Below, one piece after another: positions 36,682 through 44,974 of a stretch of DNA of 64,000 nucleotides (positions are counted from its first letter, which is position 1; each line of letters begins with the position of its first letter). Below the pieces are notes generated by a model, which saw only the letters and a list, made by a program, of their open reading frames with translations, was not told the origin of the DNA and searched no databases. The position numbers were made by a program, and so were the translations under genes. Origin of the DNA: NORP240 sp965222175 (GTDB lineage: Bacteria; Pseudomonadota; Gammaproteobacteria; Pseudomonadales; Pseudohongiellaceae); contig OZ244938.1 in assembly GCA_965222175.1 (NCBI GenBank), positions 1,240,001 through 1,304,000 on the forward strand, read 5' to 3'.

Positions 36682-37926
36682 ATGCTGAGAACCTGGTTCG
36701 AAATCGCGCTATGGAAGCGCATTATGCTGGCCCTGGTGATGGGACTGATCATCGGCGTGATCTGGGGCGAGGGTGCCGAATCCATCCGCTGGATCGGTGA
36801 CCTGTTTATACGCCTGATCCGCATGGTTGTCGTACCGCTGGTGTTTGTCACGCTGGTAGCCGGTGTGGTGTCCATGGGCGACCCGTCCAAGCTCGGCTCC
36901 CTGGGTATCAAGACCCTGGCGCTGTACATGTTCACCACTCTGTGCGCCATCATCATCGGACTGCTGCTGGCGACGGTATTGCAGGCCGGCGTTGGCGTGG
37001 ATCTGTCCGGTGCCACGCCGGACGTGGTGCAGGAACCCATTCCCCTGTCGGAACGACTGATGACCATCGTTCCGGAAAATCCGTTCCAGGCCCTCAGCGA
37101 GGGCAATATTCTTGCCATTATCTTTTTCGCGCTGCTGGTGGGCGTGAGCCTGCTGACCATTGGTGAGCGGGGCAAACCTGTTGCCGATTTCATGGATGCC
37201 GGCATGGAAGTCATGCTGAAGATCACGCACTGGGTGATGGAATTTGCGCCGTTTGGCGTCCTGGCACTCATCGCCTGGGTCGCCGGCACCCAGGGAGTCG
37301 CCGCCCTGCTTGACGTGGTCCGGCTGGCAGCGGCCGTGGTCCTGGGCTGTATCAGTCATGTCGTGCTGGTACACGGCAGCATCATGCGTTTCGTGCTCAA
37401 GCTGTCGCCGGCCAATTTTTTCCGTGGGGCCCGGGATGCCATGCTATTGGCGTTTTCCACTTCCAGCAGTTCCGCAACCCTGCCCATGTCCATGTCGGTG
37501 GCGGAGGAAAACCTGGGGATAAAACCGGTAGTGGCCTCCACCGTGCTGCCACTGGGCGCCACCATCAACATGGATGGCACGGCCCTGTATGTCGGCATCG
37601 TGACGATCTTCGCCGCCCAGGCTTTCGGCATCGACCTGTCGGTGGCGGACTACGGGATTATCGCCGGCGCCACTACCGTGGTTTCCATCGGTACCGCAGC
37701 CGTGCCAGGTGCCTCTCTTTTCCTGATGGCGGCCGTAATGGAAACCATTGGCATGACGCCGGACCAGATTGCCCTGGTGGTGGGGTTTATCCTGCCCTTC
37801 GACCGTCCCCTGGATATGCTGCGCACCGTGGTCAATGTTACCGGCGATCTCAGCGTGTCCACGGCGGTGGCTAACTGGGAAAACGAGTTCGACCGGCAGG
37901 TATTCGACCGGCCTGTAAAGTACTGA
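36682..37926 (+). CDS. Dicarboxylate/amino acid:cation symporter (DAACS family)
   Basis: Inner-membrane Na+- or H+-coupled symporter for glutamate, aspartate or C4-dicarboxylates. About 414 residues with eight helices and two re-entrant loops. The Ser-rich hairpin 1 loop (FSTSSSSATLP) and the family motif NMDGTALY in helix 7 are clear. ATG 36682 has GGCGGAGA upstream; a TTG at 36667 is a weaker alternative. It converges on a short lipoprotein gene. Confidence 0.94.
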   Translation: MLRTWFEIALWKRIMLALVMGLIIGVIWGEGAESIRWIGDLFIRLIRMVVVPLVFVTLVAGVVSMGDPSKLGSLGIKTLALYMFTTLCAIIIGLLLATVLQAGVGVDLSGATPDVVQEPIPLSERLMTIVPENPFQALSEGNILAIIFFALLVGVSLLTIGERGKPVADFMDAGMEVMLKITHWVMEFAPFGVLALIAWVAGTQGVAALLDVVRLAAAVVLGCISHVVLVHGSIMRFVLKLSPANFFRGARDAMLLAFSTSSSSATLPMSMSVAEENLGIKPVVASTVLPLGATINMDGTALYVGIVTIFAAQAFGIDLSVADYGIIAGATTVVSIGTAAVPGASLFLMAAVMETIGMTPDQIALVVGFILPFDRPLDMLRTVVNVTGDLSVSTAVANWENEFDRQVFDRPVKY

Positions 37927-37977
37927 CCCGGCGGCTTCCGTTGACCGGCCGCGGATACGGTGTGCCATGCCGTCTGT

Positions 37978-38289
37978 CTACGGACAGCGGTACACGATGA
38001 ACTGCTGGCGGGCATCGTCCACGGTGGATTCGGCGACAACGGCGTTACCGCCCATCAGGCCGGCTTCGTTGCGGGCCAGGTCCACCAGTTCGGTCTGCAC
38101 CTTTTCACTGCCCCGCGGAAAAAACAGTACCCGGTCGGTGGTCACCGATGTGGTGGTTCCGACCCGGGTGCAGTCGGCCGCCTGCCGTTGGGTCAGCAGC
38201 CTGACGTTTTCACCTTCCGGTGTTACCCGCACCCAGGTACAGGCTGACAGGAGGGTCGTTGCGCACAGGGTTACAAGAAGTCTGTTCAT
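37978..38289 (-). CDS. DUF4156 family small lipoprotein
   Basis: A 103-residue envelope lipoprotein with lipobox LLSAC (about residue 16). The mature part has Cys at ADCTRVGTT and at the end (YRCP), a conserved pair in DUF4156, and an LARNEAGLMGGNAVV segment typical of that family. Its function is unknown. The ATG at 38289 is chosen because it begins the signal peptide. It is divergent from the FAD oxidoreductase gene. Confidence 0.85.
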   Translation of the reverse strand: MNRLLVTLCATTLLSACTWVRVTPEGENVRLLTQRQAADCTRVGTTTSVTTDRVLFFPRGSEKVQTELVDLARNEAGLMGGNAVVAESTVDDARQQFIVYRCP

Positions 38290-38459
38290 GGTGAAATTCC
38301 CGCTGAGATTGAAAAGGCAAAAGCCCGGCAGGTGCCTGCCGGTGGCGATCCGGGCTGTCAACGCAGAGAATAGCAAACTTTACCACCACTGGGACCACTC
38401 ACGGCCTGGTGATTGACAGGCTGCAGAGGCTTCGCTGTGCTACCATCCGGCCTGTCTGA

Positions 38460-39908
38460 ATGACAGCGGAAAGAGTACACGACCTGGCGATGAATGCAGA
38501 AACCACCAATACCCGGGAAGGTTTGTCCGGGGATTTAGTCCAGCGGCTGAACGCGGTGTTGGGGCCGGCAGGCTGTCTCGCCGGGGACGCCATCGAAGCG
38601 CGTCACTACCGGGACTGGCTGGGCAGCCGCGCCATCCGGCCGGCGCTGTTGCTGCGCCCTGCCAGTACTGCCGAAGTATCCGCTGTCCTGCGTGCCTGCC
38701 ACGAATTCAATCAGCCTGTTACGCCACAGGGTGGACTCACCGGACTGGTGTCCGCCGCCGCCCCGCTGGCGGGAGAACTGGCGCTGAGCCTGGAACGCAT
38801 GCGTAACATCGAGGAAGTCGATCGGTTTACCAGTACCATGACCGTTGAAGCCGGCGTACCCCTGCAATCCATCCAGGAGCAGGCCGGTCAGCATGGCATG
38901 CTGTTTCCGCTGGACCTGGGTGCCCGGGGCAGCTGTACCATCGGCGGCAACCTGGCCACCAATGCCGGTGGCAACCGCGTGATCCGCTATGGCATGACGC
39001 GGGCGCTTACCCTGGGCGTGGAAGCGGTGCTGGCCGACGGCACGATCATCGACGGTCTCAACAAGCTGCGCAAGAACAACAGCGGATACGACCTGAACCA
39101 GCTTTTTATCGGCAGCGAGGGTACCCTCGGCGTCATCACCCGGGCCGTGTTGAAGCTGATACCAAAACCGGCCAGCCAGGCCGTGGCCCTGTGTGGCCTG
39201 CAGTCCTTCGACCAGGTGGCGGAACTGCTGCTGCACTGCCAGCGGAGCCTGGCTGGAAATCTCACGGCGTTCGAGGTGCTGTGGGACAATACTTACCAGC
39301 TGATTGCCAGGCACCTGCCGGAAGTCAGCCTGCCCCTGGAACCGGGCTATCCGTTTTACGCACTGGTGGAAAGCATGGGCACTGATGCCGCCAGCGACCA
39401 ACGCAAGTTTGTCGATATTTTGAATCAGGCGCTGGAATCCGGATTGGTAAAAGACTGTGTGATTGCCGAATCGGAGCGGCAGATCGAAGGACTCTGGCGC
39501 GTCCGGGACGCGGCCGCCGATATCATCACCGGGGCCGGCTTCATGCACGCCTACGACGTCAGCCTGGGTATCGCCGACATGGGGTATTTTGGTGACGAGG
39601 TGCAGCGACGCCTTACCGCGAAGTGGCCGCAGGTCGTGGTGGGCCTTTTTGGCCATATCGGAGACGGCAATGTCCACATCGTCGTCAACGTGGGACCGGA
39701 TACCCCGGCGTTGCATCGACCCATCGACGAGACTATTTACCAGCTGATCCAGGAATTGAACGGGTCGATATCCGCGGAGCACGGTATCGGCATAATGAAA
39801 AAACCGTTTCTGGGATGCAGCCGCAGCGAGGCGGAAATCGCCCTGATGCGTACGTTGAAAAAGAGCCTGGATCCCAGGAGCATCCTGAGTCCGGGCCGGA
39901 TTTTTTAG
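38460..39908 (+). CDS. FAD-binding D-2-hydroxyacid dehydrogenase (GlcD/D2HGDH-like)
   Basis: Flavoenzyme oxidising a D-2-hydroxyacid such as D-2-hydroxyglutarate, D-lactate or glycolate. The N-terminal FAD_binding_4 domain shows TPQGGLTGLVSAAAPL and DLGARGSCTIGGNLATNAGG (about residues 95-180). The C-terminal domain has GHIGDGNVHIVVNVG and the late motif EHGIGIMKKPF. Length (about 482 residues) is standard. An ATG at 38490 is an alternative start. It lies next to the DUF4156 gene across a 170-bp divergent region. Confidence 0.92.
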   Translation: MTAERVHDLAMNAETTNTREGLSGDLVQRLNAVLGPAGCLAGDAIEARHYRDWLGSRAIRPALLLRPASTAEVSAVLRACHEFNQPVTPQGGLTGLVSAAAPLAGELALSLERMRNIEEVDRFTSTMTVEAGVPLQSIQEQAGQHGMLFPLDLGARGSCTIGGNLATNAGGNRVIRYGMTRALTLGVEAVLADGTIIDGLNKLRKNNSGYDLNQLFIGSEGTLGVITRAVLKLIPKPASQAVALCGLQSFDQVAELLLHCQRSLAGNLTAFEVLWDNTYQLIARHLPEVSLPLEPGYPFYALVESMGTDAASDQRKFVDILNQALESGLVKDCVIAESERQIEGLWRVRDAAADIITGAGFMHAYDVSLGIADMGYFGDEVQRRLTAKWPQVVVGLFGHIGDGNVHIVVNVGPDTPALHRPIDETIYQLIQELNGSISAEHGIGIMKKPFLGCSRSEAEIALMRTLKKSLDPRSILSPGRIF

Positions 39909-39944
39909 GAATTCGCTGATCGTCAGAGCACCTACGTGATAAAG

Positions 39945-40060
39945 GAACCTCTGATTAATTATAGAAGTACTCTGCGGCAGACAGTCGGGCGCCACTGCGA
40001 GGCGCCTCGTCAGCGAACTCGCCTGAAAGTCAGAGTATTACCATAATTAATCAGAGGTTC
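39945..40060. repeat. 116-bp element with perfect 18-bp terminal inverted repeats
   Basis: The outer arms GAACCTCTGATTAATTAT (39945-39962) and its exact reverse complement (40043-40060) bound a palindrome-rich interior with GGCGCC arms around a 7-base loop. It carries no coding frame. It resembles a MITE or large REP-type unit. Partial relatives occur at 28711-28740, 29730-29854 and 57040-57076 in this window. No target duplication is visible at the flanks. Confidence 0.8.
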
Positions 40061-40269
40061 TGTACTCAGCGAGTCCTTAATCGTGCTGTACCGGGCTGGC
40101 AGTTTCCCAACAGTTGGTTGTGCCGGGTTAGAGAAAATCCAGTGAAACTGGACTGATCGACGGATTTACCGGTAGCGAACGAAGTCAAGAATAGTCCGGT
40201 GGCTAATCAGCTGTCCGGCAGGACGAAAATAGAAAGCAGGCAGGAAAAATCACAGCAGGAGTAAAAACT

Positions 40270-40995
40270 ATGAGTTCAACCAACCTGGCAGGCAAGAACG
40301 TGGTGATTATCGGCGGAACGGCGGGCATCGGTCTCGCCGCCGCCGTGGCCGCCAGCGAAGCCGGTGCCAATGTCTGGGCCGCCGGACGAACCGAGGCCAA
40401 CCTGGAGCGGGCACGGGAGGCAGCCGCTGGCCGATTCCAGGTGGTGCAGGCCGATACTCACGATAGCGATGCCCTGGAAGCCCTGTTCAGGGATGTCGGC
40501 CAGATTGACCACCTGGTGTCGGCAGCCATCGGCGGCGAACGTACCCTCAAGCCTTTCCTGGAACAGACGGAAGCCCAGTTCAAGGCGGCCTATGACAAGC
40601 TTTGGGGATACGCCAAGGTGGTCCGTACCGGCACACCCTTCCTGGCCCCCGACGGATCCATCACCCTGGTAAGCGGTTCACCGGCCCGCAAGATCAAGCC
40701 TGCCCAGTCGGCACTGAGCTGTGTCGGCGCCTCGGTGGAAAACCTGGCCCGCTGCCTGGCGGTGGAAATGGCACCCATCCGGGTCAATATAGTGTCACCT
40801 GGAACTATATCCACGGGTATGTTCGACTGGATGGGAGACGAAAAGGAAGAGAAGCTCAAGGCCATGACCGCCTCACACCTGATCAAGCGGCCGGGTACGC
40901 CGGAGGAAGTGGCTGAGGGGATATTGTTCGTGATGGGGAATGGGTTTGTTACAGGGGTGACCGTAGACGTCGACGGAGGCCGAATTCTGAGCTGA
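40270..40995 (+). CDS. SDR family protein with degenerate active site
   Basis: Short-chain dehydrogenase/reductase fold, 241 residues. The cofactor loop is intact (GGTAGIGLAAAVAA), as is the C-terminal LAVEMAPIRVNIVSPG and GVTVDVDGG. At the catalytic position, where members read YxASK, this protein reads LSCVG (ALSCVGASVENLARCLAVE), so both the Tyr and the Lys are absent; the preceding Ser (LVSGSP) is kept. It may bind NAD(P) without normal redox chemistry. The ATG has an excellent CAGGAG site. Its final codons and stop lie within the first arm of a tandem repeat array that continues downstream. Confidence 0.85.
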   Translation: MSSTNLAGKNVVIIGGTAGIGLAAAVAASEAGANVWAAGRTEANLERAREAAAGRFQVVQADTHDSDALEALFRDVGQIDHLVSAAIGGERTLKPFLEQTEAQFKAAYDKLWGYAKVVRTGTPFLAPDGSITLVSGSPARKIKPAQSALSCVGASVENLARCLAVEMAPIRVNIVSPGTISTGMFDWMGDEKEEKLKAMTASHLIKRPGTPEEVAEGILFVMGNGFVTGVTVDVDGGRILS

Positions 40996-41532
40996 GAGCT
41001 GCTGCGCTTGCAGACTCTTCGTTGAATTCCGCCAGGCAATGCTCACGTACTTTGTAGTACGCTGCGCTTCCCTGTCGGAATCCGCCTCGATTCTGCGGCG
41101 CTCGCGACGCTCTCAGCTCAGAATTACGCGGCGGAAGCTGAGAACTGCTGCGCTTGCAGACTCTTCGTTGAATTCCACCAGGCAATGCTCACGTACTTTG
41201 TAGTACGCTGCGCTTCCCTGTCGGAATCCGCCTCGATTCTGCGGCGCTCGCGACGCTCTCAGCTCAGAATTACGCGGCGGAAGCTGAGAACTGCTGCGCT
41301 TGCAGACTCTTCGTTGAATTCCACCAGGCAATGCTCACGTACTTTGTAGTACGCTGCGCTTCCCTGTCGGAATTCGCCTCGATTCTGCGGCGCTCGCGAC
41401 GCTCTCAGCTCAGAATTACGCGGCGGAAGCTGAGAGCTGCTGCGCTTGCAGACTCTTCGTTGAATTCCGCCAGGCAATGCTCACGTACTTTGTAGTACGC
41501 TGCGCTTCCCTGTCGGAATCCGCCTCGATTCT
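40991..41532. repeat. 146-bp tandem repeat array (about 3.7 copies)
   Basis: Copies begin at 40991, 41137, 41283 and 41429, a spacing of exactly 146 bp, with only a few base differences (for example GAGAGCTG versus GAGAACTG). The fourth stops near 41532 where another repeat starts. Each unit contains an inner near-palindrome (ACGTACTTTGTAGTACGC). The end of each unit (GCTCTCAGCTCAGAATT, e.g. 41109-41125) is an exact inverted copy of the last codons of the preceding SDR gene (40983-40999). A diverged part-copy is at about 41745-41820. Confidence 0.85.
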
Positions 41533-41546
41533 TGCAAATAGCAAGG

Positions 41547-41690
41547 AGTGAGTGGCAGGGTGCTTGTGCCGCTGCAATAAAGGACCTACGCTGAACGGCG
41601 AAAAATGACCGCTTTTCAGGGCATTTTTCAAAGTGAAGGGACCCCGGAGTGGCGTGGTCCGCAGCGGTACAAGCACCCTGCCACCCGCTC
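41547..41690. repeat. Inverted-repeat element inside the tandem array
   Basis: Arms GTGGCAGGGTGCTTGTGCCG (starting 41552) and the matching arm at 41661-41684 pair at 23 of 24 positions, with weaker extension to 41547 and 41690. The 85-bp interior is itself partly palindromic and carries no gene. It separates the truncated fourth unit of the 146-bp array from a diverged fifth piece at about 41745, as if inserted there. The sequence is unrelated to the 39945 element. Confidence 0.75.
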
Positions 41691-41896
41691 CGGCCGAGGC
41701 CCCAGTACGGCTCCCCGGAAAGCGTCTTTAACTGTGGGTTAGTACTGATACTGTGCAGTACGCTGTCCTTCCCCGGCGGAATTCGCTCGATTCTGCGGCG
41801 CTGGCAACGTATTCAGCCACGAATACCGTGTCGGGAACAAAGGGCGGCGACATGGGGGAACAGCGATTGTAGTGGATGCTTGATTGGAGTGGGATG

Positions 41897-42601
41897 ATGT
41901 TGAAGGAAAATGCGGGTATTGCCGGTACCGATCCGGACATGAGCCTGGTGGATACCATTTACCGGCGCCGCTCGGTGCGCGGTTACCTGGACAAGGAGGT
42001 GCCCCAGGAGACCCTTGACCGGATTTTTGAGATCGCGCAGCAGGCGCCGTCGAACTGCAATGTGCAGCCCTGGAAAGCCTTTGTCGCCGGCGGCAGACTT
42101 AAAGAGAGGTTAAGCGCCGAGATGGTGCGATTAACCCGGGAGGGGGTGACCCCCAATCCGGATTACCCCTACCGGGGGGACTTCGAGAACGAATACCGAC
42201 GGCGCCAGGTGGAATGCGCCGTGGCCCTGTACTCGGAGATGGGTATTGAGCGGGGCGACCGCGAAGGTCGGCAGCGGGCCGTCCTGCGCAATTTCGAATT
42301 TTTTGACGCGCCTTACATGGCTTTTATCGGCATGGATCCGGACTTCGGCACCACCGTGGCTGTCGACGTGGGCATGTGGGCCCAGACGCTGATGCTGACC
42401 ATGGTAGCCTTCGGCTTGCACAGCTGCCCCATGGGCACCATGCGCAATTATCCGGACCTGGTCCGGGAAGCATTTGATATCACCGACGGGACCAGGATCC
42501 TGTTCGGTATCGCCTTCGGCTACGAAGATCCCTCGGTGCCGGCCAATCGCACCGTAACTTCCCGGGATCCCATTAGCACAAATGTCGTATTCAGGTCATA
42601 A
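41897..42601 (+). CDS. Nitroreductase family protein
   Basis: FMN-dependent oxidoreductase of about 234 residues that reduces nitro groups, quinones or related substrates with NAD(P)H. The family start RRRSVRGYLDKEVPQETL and the FMN-contact segment QQAPSNCNVQPWKAFV are clear; ALYSEMGIERGDREGRQ and FGLHSCPMGTMRN are characteristic of a subgroup seen in many marine bacteria. The ATG at 41897 is favoured by GGAG seven bases upstream. It lies just after the repeat-rich block. Confidence 0.9.
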   Translation: MLKENAGIAGTDPDMSLVDTIYRRRSVRGYLDKEVPQETLDRIFEIAQQAPSNCNVQPWKAFVAGGRLKERLSAEMVRLTREGVTPNPDYPYRGDFENEYRRRQVECAVALYSEMGIERGDREGRQRAVLRNFEFFDAPYMAFIGMDPDFGTTVAVDVGMWAQTLMLTMVAFGLHSCPMGTMRNYPDLVREAFDITDGTRILFGIAFGYEDPSVPANRTVTSRDPISTNVVFRS

Positions 42602-42658
42602 TTGCCGGTTGTGGTAACCGGCAGCCGGTACGGCTGCAGAATAAAGCCAGGCCAATCC

Positions 42659-43138
42659 ATGAGTTTTAAACCTGTCATTTTAATCTACGACCTGAACAAT
42701 GCGCTGGTGGACGACGTCGCCGCCACCATTGGCGCAACCGGACTGTACACCACCATCAATACCTACAACGAAGCCAATGCATTCGACGTGGTACGTCAAT
42801 ATGACCGCGGCTTCGGGCTGATGACCAACAAGCTGTCCTGTATCATTACCGGCTGGAATCACCACAAGAAGCGTCGCGACCAGTTCCTGTTCAAGCTGCG
42901 GGCTATCGAGCGTCGATACCCGGTCAGGAAACCGACACCGGTCATCCTGGTTACCGAGGATCATCTGCTGGAACTGCGAAAAATAGCGCTGGATCCCCTG
43001 GATGGTAATGCCGCCGCGTACCTGCACTCGGACAGTTTCGGCGGGAACATTGCCGATGTGCTGCACCAGGTAGTCTACGAAAAGAAAGCCGAGGAGCTGG
43101 GGCAGGAGGCCTTCGCGGCGCTGCAGCAGGAAGACTGA
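42659..43138 (+). CDS. Hypothetical protein, possibly a diverged receiver-like fold
   Basis: A 159-residue cytoplasmic protein. Alternating hydrophobic strands and helices (KPVILIYDLNNALVDDVAA, CIITGW, TPVILVTEDHL, AAYLHSDSFGGNIADVLHQV) resemble a response-regulator receiver, with a possible central Thr/Gly in place of the phospho-acceptor Asp. No output domain follows. This is a fold impression only and a family name cannot be given. It is 57 bp after the nitroreductase gene, on the same strand. Confidence 0.65.
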   Translation: MSFKPVILIYDLNNALVDDVAATIGATGLYTTINTYNEANAFDVVRQYDRGFGLMTNKLSCIITGWNHHKKRRDQFLFKLRAIERRYPVRKPTPVILVTEDHLLELRKIALDPLDGNAAAYLHSDSFGGNIADVLHQVVYEKKAEELGQEAFAALQQED

Positions 43139-43267
43139 ACTTCGCTGGTGGTTGCCCCGAAGTTGATGGCGACAGTGAATCGTCGATCAACTGCTCCCCG
43201 AAACAGAATATAGCACCGGTACTGGTCGGGTACTGGCAAGCTGACCGCAGCTCTGGAGTTGTACTGC

Positions 43268-43834
43268 ATGTCGGAATTTGAATTTATCAGTGTCTTCGTG
43301 TCTATCGTACTGGCCTTCGCCATGGCGGAGCTGCTGATGGGCTGGGGACGGTTGATCAGGGCCCAGGGCGACGTAAAACGACCGTTCTTTTTCCTGGGCT
43401 GGTCAGTCTGGCTGCTGTTACTGATGTGCTTTCACTACCTGGGCCTGTGGGAATACCAGGCCATCGACTTTCAGACTGTCGGCCAGCTGGTGTTATTGCT
43501 GATGCCGCCCATCGTGCTGGTGTTGCTGGTGTTTATCCTGGCGCCGGAACGCTCCCGGGGCCAGATCATCGACCTTGAGGATCGCTACTTCAGCGTAAGG
43601 CACTGGCTGTTCAGCCTGTCCATTCTGTTTATTGTCCTGGGCACGGTGGCGGATATGATGCTGCCTGACTTCCAGGAAACCTGGCGATCCCGGTTCAGCC
43701 AGTCGGTGCCCATTGCCGTTACCCTGGGCCTGCTGATGCTCAGCCGGAACAAGGCACTGCATTTCGCTGTCCTGGCTTTCAACCTGCTGTGGCTGGTGAC
43801 GGGCAGTATTTTCACTCCGGTGAGGGCGCTGTAA
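43268..43834 (+). CDS. Integral membrane protein, unknown function
   Basis: A 188-residue protein with about six hydrophobic helices (near residues 5-25, 38-58, 70-95, 115-135, 145-160 and 163-183). It starts MSEFEFISVFVSIVLAFAMA, and a short charged loop (PERSRGQIIDLEDRYFSVRH) separates the halves. No signature motif was recognised. The ATG at 43268 begins the first helix; an upstream ATG at 43259 adds three residues. Confidence 0.75.
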   Translation: MSEFEFISVFVSIVLAFAMAELLMGWGRLIRAQGDVKRPFFFLGWSVWLLLLMCFHYLGLWEYQAIDFQTVGQLVLLLMPPIVLVLLVFILAPERSRGQIIDLEDRYFSVRHWLFSLSILFIVLGTVADMMLPDFQETWRSRFSQSVPIAVTLGLLMLSRNKALHFAVLAFNLLWLVTGSIFTPVRAL

Positions 43835-43972
43835 CGTGGCAGCCGCGGAATTGCGACGAACAGGGCAGTCAGTGGTTGCTAAAACAGAACCTGCCGGTTG
43901 CCACGGTCACACCGGCCTGAAATCACTCATCAACAACCGGTTGAAAAACCGACAATAAGAGAGGTATTCCTG

Positions 43973-44803
43973 ATGAAGCACAATCTTTCCAGATTCACTG
44001 TTGCCCTGGCGACCCTGCTGTTCGGTGTAACTGCCTGGGCCCAGACTCAGTCCTTTGTCCGCTATTCCCAGGATGGCGGTGAAATCCATTGGGGCATGGT
44101 GCACGATGACGGCATCTACCAGCTGGCCGGCGCTCCCTACAACACCATGGAACATACCGGCGTCATCGTCCAGCGGGATGAAATCAGGCTGGAGGCGCCG
44201 GTAGATCCCGACCTGGTGTTCATGACGGCATTCAATTTCCGCAGTCACATCAGCGGTGAGCCGGCGGCATACCCTGGCCTGTTTACCATCCCGGCCAATT
44301 CCATCGTCGGACCGGAAGATCCCATCGTGCGCCCCGCTGAATCCACCAACCTGCACTACGAGGCCGAGATGGCCATCGTGGTCGGCAGGCGGGCGGAAAA
44401 CGTGCCGGTGGAAGAAGCTGCCGAGTATATTTTCGGCGTGACCGGGGGCAATGACGTCAGCGAGCGTAACTGGCAGGGCAGCGACATCCAGTGGGTACGG
44501 GCCAAGGGTTCCCGGGGTTTCAACGCCGTGGGTCCGGTGCTGGTCAAGGGGGCCGATTACAAGAACATTCAGATAACCGGTCGCCACAATGGCGAGGTTC
44601 GACAATCCGCCAACAGCTCGGACCTGATCTTCGGCATGGAAGAGATGCTGAGTTATATTTCCCGCTATTTCACCCTGGAGCCCGGCGACATGATCTGGTC
44701 AGGTACCATGGGCAGCACCCGGGCAATGGAGCCTGGTGACGTTTACGAGGTGGAGCTGTCCGGCGTTGGCGTGCTGCGCAACGTGGTGGAACAGGGCAAA
44801 TAG
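43973..44803 (+). CDS. Fumarylacetoacetate hydrolase-family protein with signal peptide
   Basis: FAH-superfamily fold, 276 residues. The metal-binding Glu-x-Glu is seen in LHYEAEMAIVVGRR and the distal Asp in GVTGGNDVSERNWQ; the C-terminal block DMIWSGTMGS is conserved in C-C hydrolases and decarboxylases. The N-terminus is a clear signal peptide (MKHNLSRFTVALATLLFGVT, cleavage near AWAQ), which is unusual since family members are cytoplasmic. The ATG at 43973 has GAGAGG upstream. The next gene is convergent across a strong terminator. Confidence 0.88.
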   Translation: MKHNLSRFTVALATLLFGVTAWAQTQSFVRYSQDGGEIHWGMVHDDGIYQLAGAPYNTMEHTGVIVQRDEIRLEAPVDPDLVFMTAFNFRSHISGEPAAYPGLFTIPANSIVGPEDPIVRPAESTNLHYEAEMAIVVGRRAENVPVEEAAEYIFGVTGGNDVSERNWQGSDIQWVRAKGSRGFNAVGPVLVKGADYKNIQITGRHNGEVRQSANSSDLIFGMEEMLSYISRYFTLEPGDMIWSGTMGSTRAMEPGDVYEVELSGVGVLRNVVEQGK

Positions 44804-44855
44804 CTTCGGAATTACCGGAAATGCGAATTTCACTGGCCGATGCCTGACAGGCTGT

Positions 44856-44895
44856 TGAAAAAACCGGGACGGCAGCAGCAGGCCCGGTTTTTTCA
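44856..44895. terminator. Bidirectional Rho-independent terminator
   Basis: Perfect 13-bp stem TGAAAAAACCGGG/CCCGGTTTTTTCA with a 14-base loop. It has A-run and T-run on opposite sides, so it can end transcription from both the FAH gene and the convergent VOC gene. Confidence 0.85.
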
Positions 44896-44974
44896 GGCAA
44901 CCAGGCCAGGGAAAGTCCGGCCTGACCAGGCATCGCCCGCAGGCCAGGCCGCCGGTAAGCATGGACTGCCCGAA

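Noticed and set aside
38535..39995. 486-residue open frame antisense to the FAD oxidoreductase
   Set aside because: No recognisable family, while the sense strand shows FAD_binding_4 and EHGIG motifs.
40949..41477. Three near-identical 72-78-residue minus-strand frames in the repeat array
   Set aside because: They are products of the 146-bp repeat and begin at the same internal ATG in each unit; no ribosome binding site or family.
40991..41532. Possible CRISPR array
   Set aside because: Units are 146 bp and nearly identical throughout; there are no unique spacers and no cas genes.
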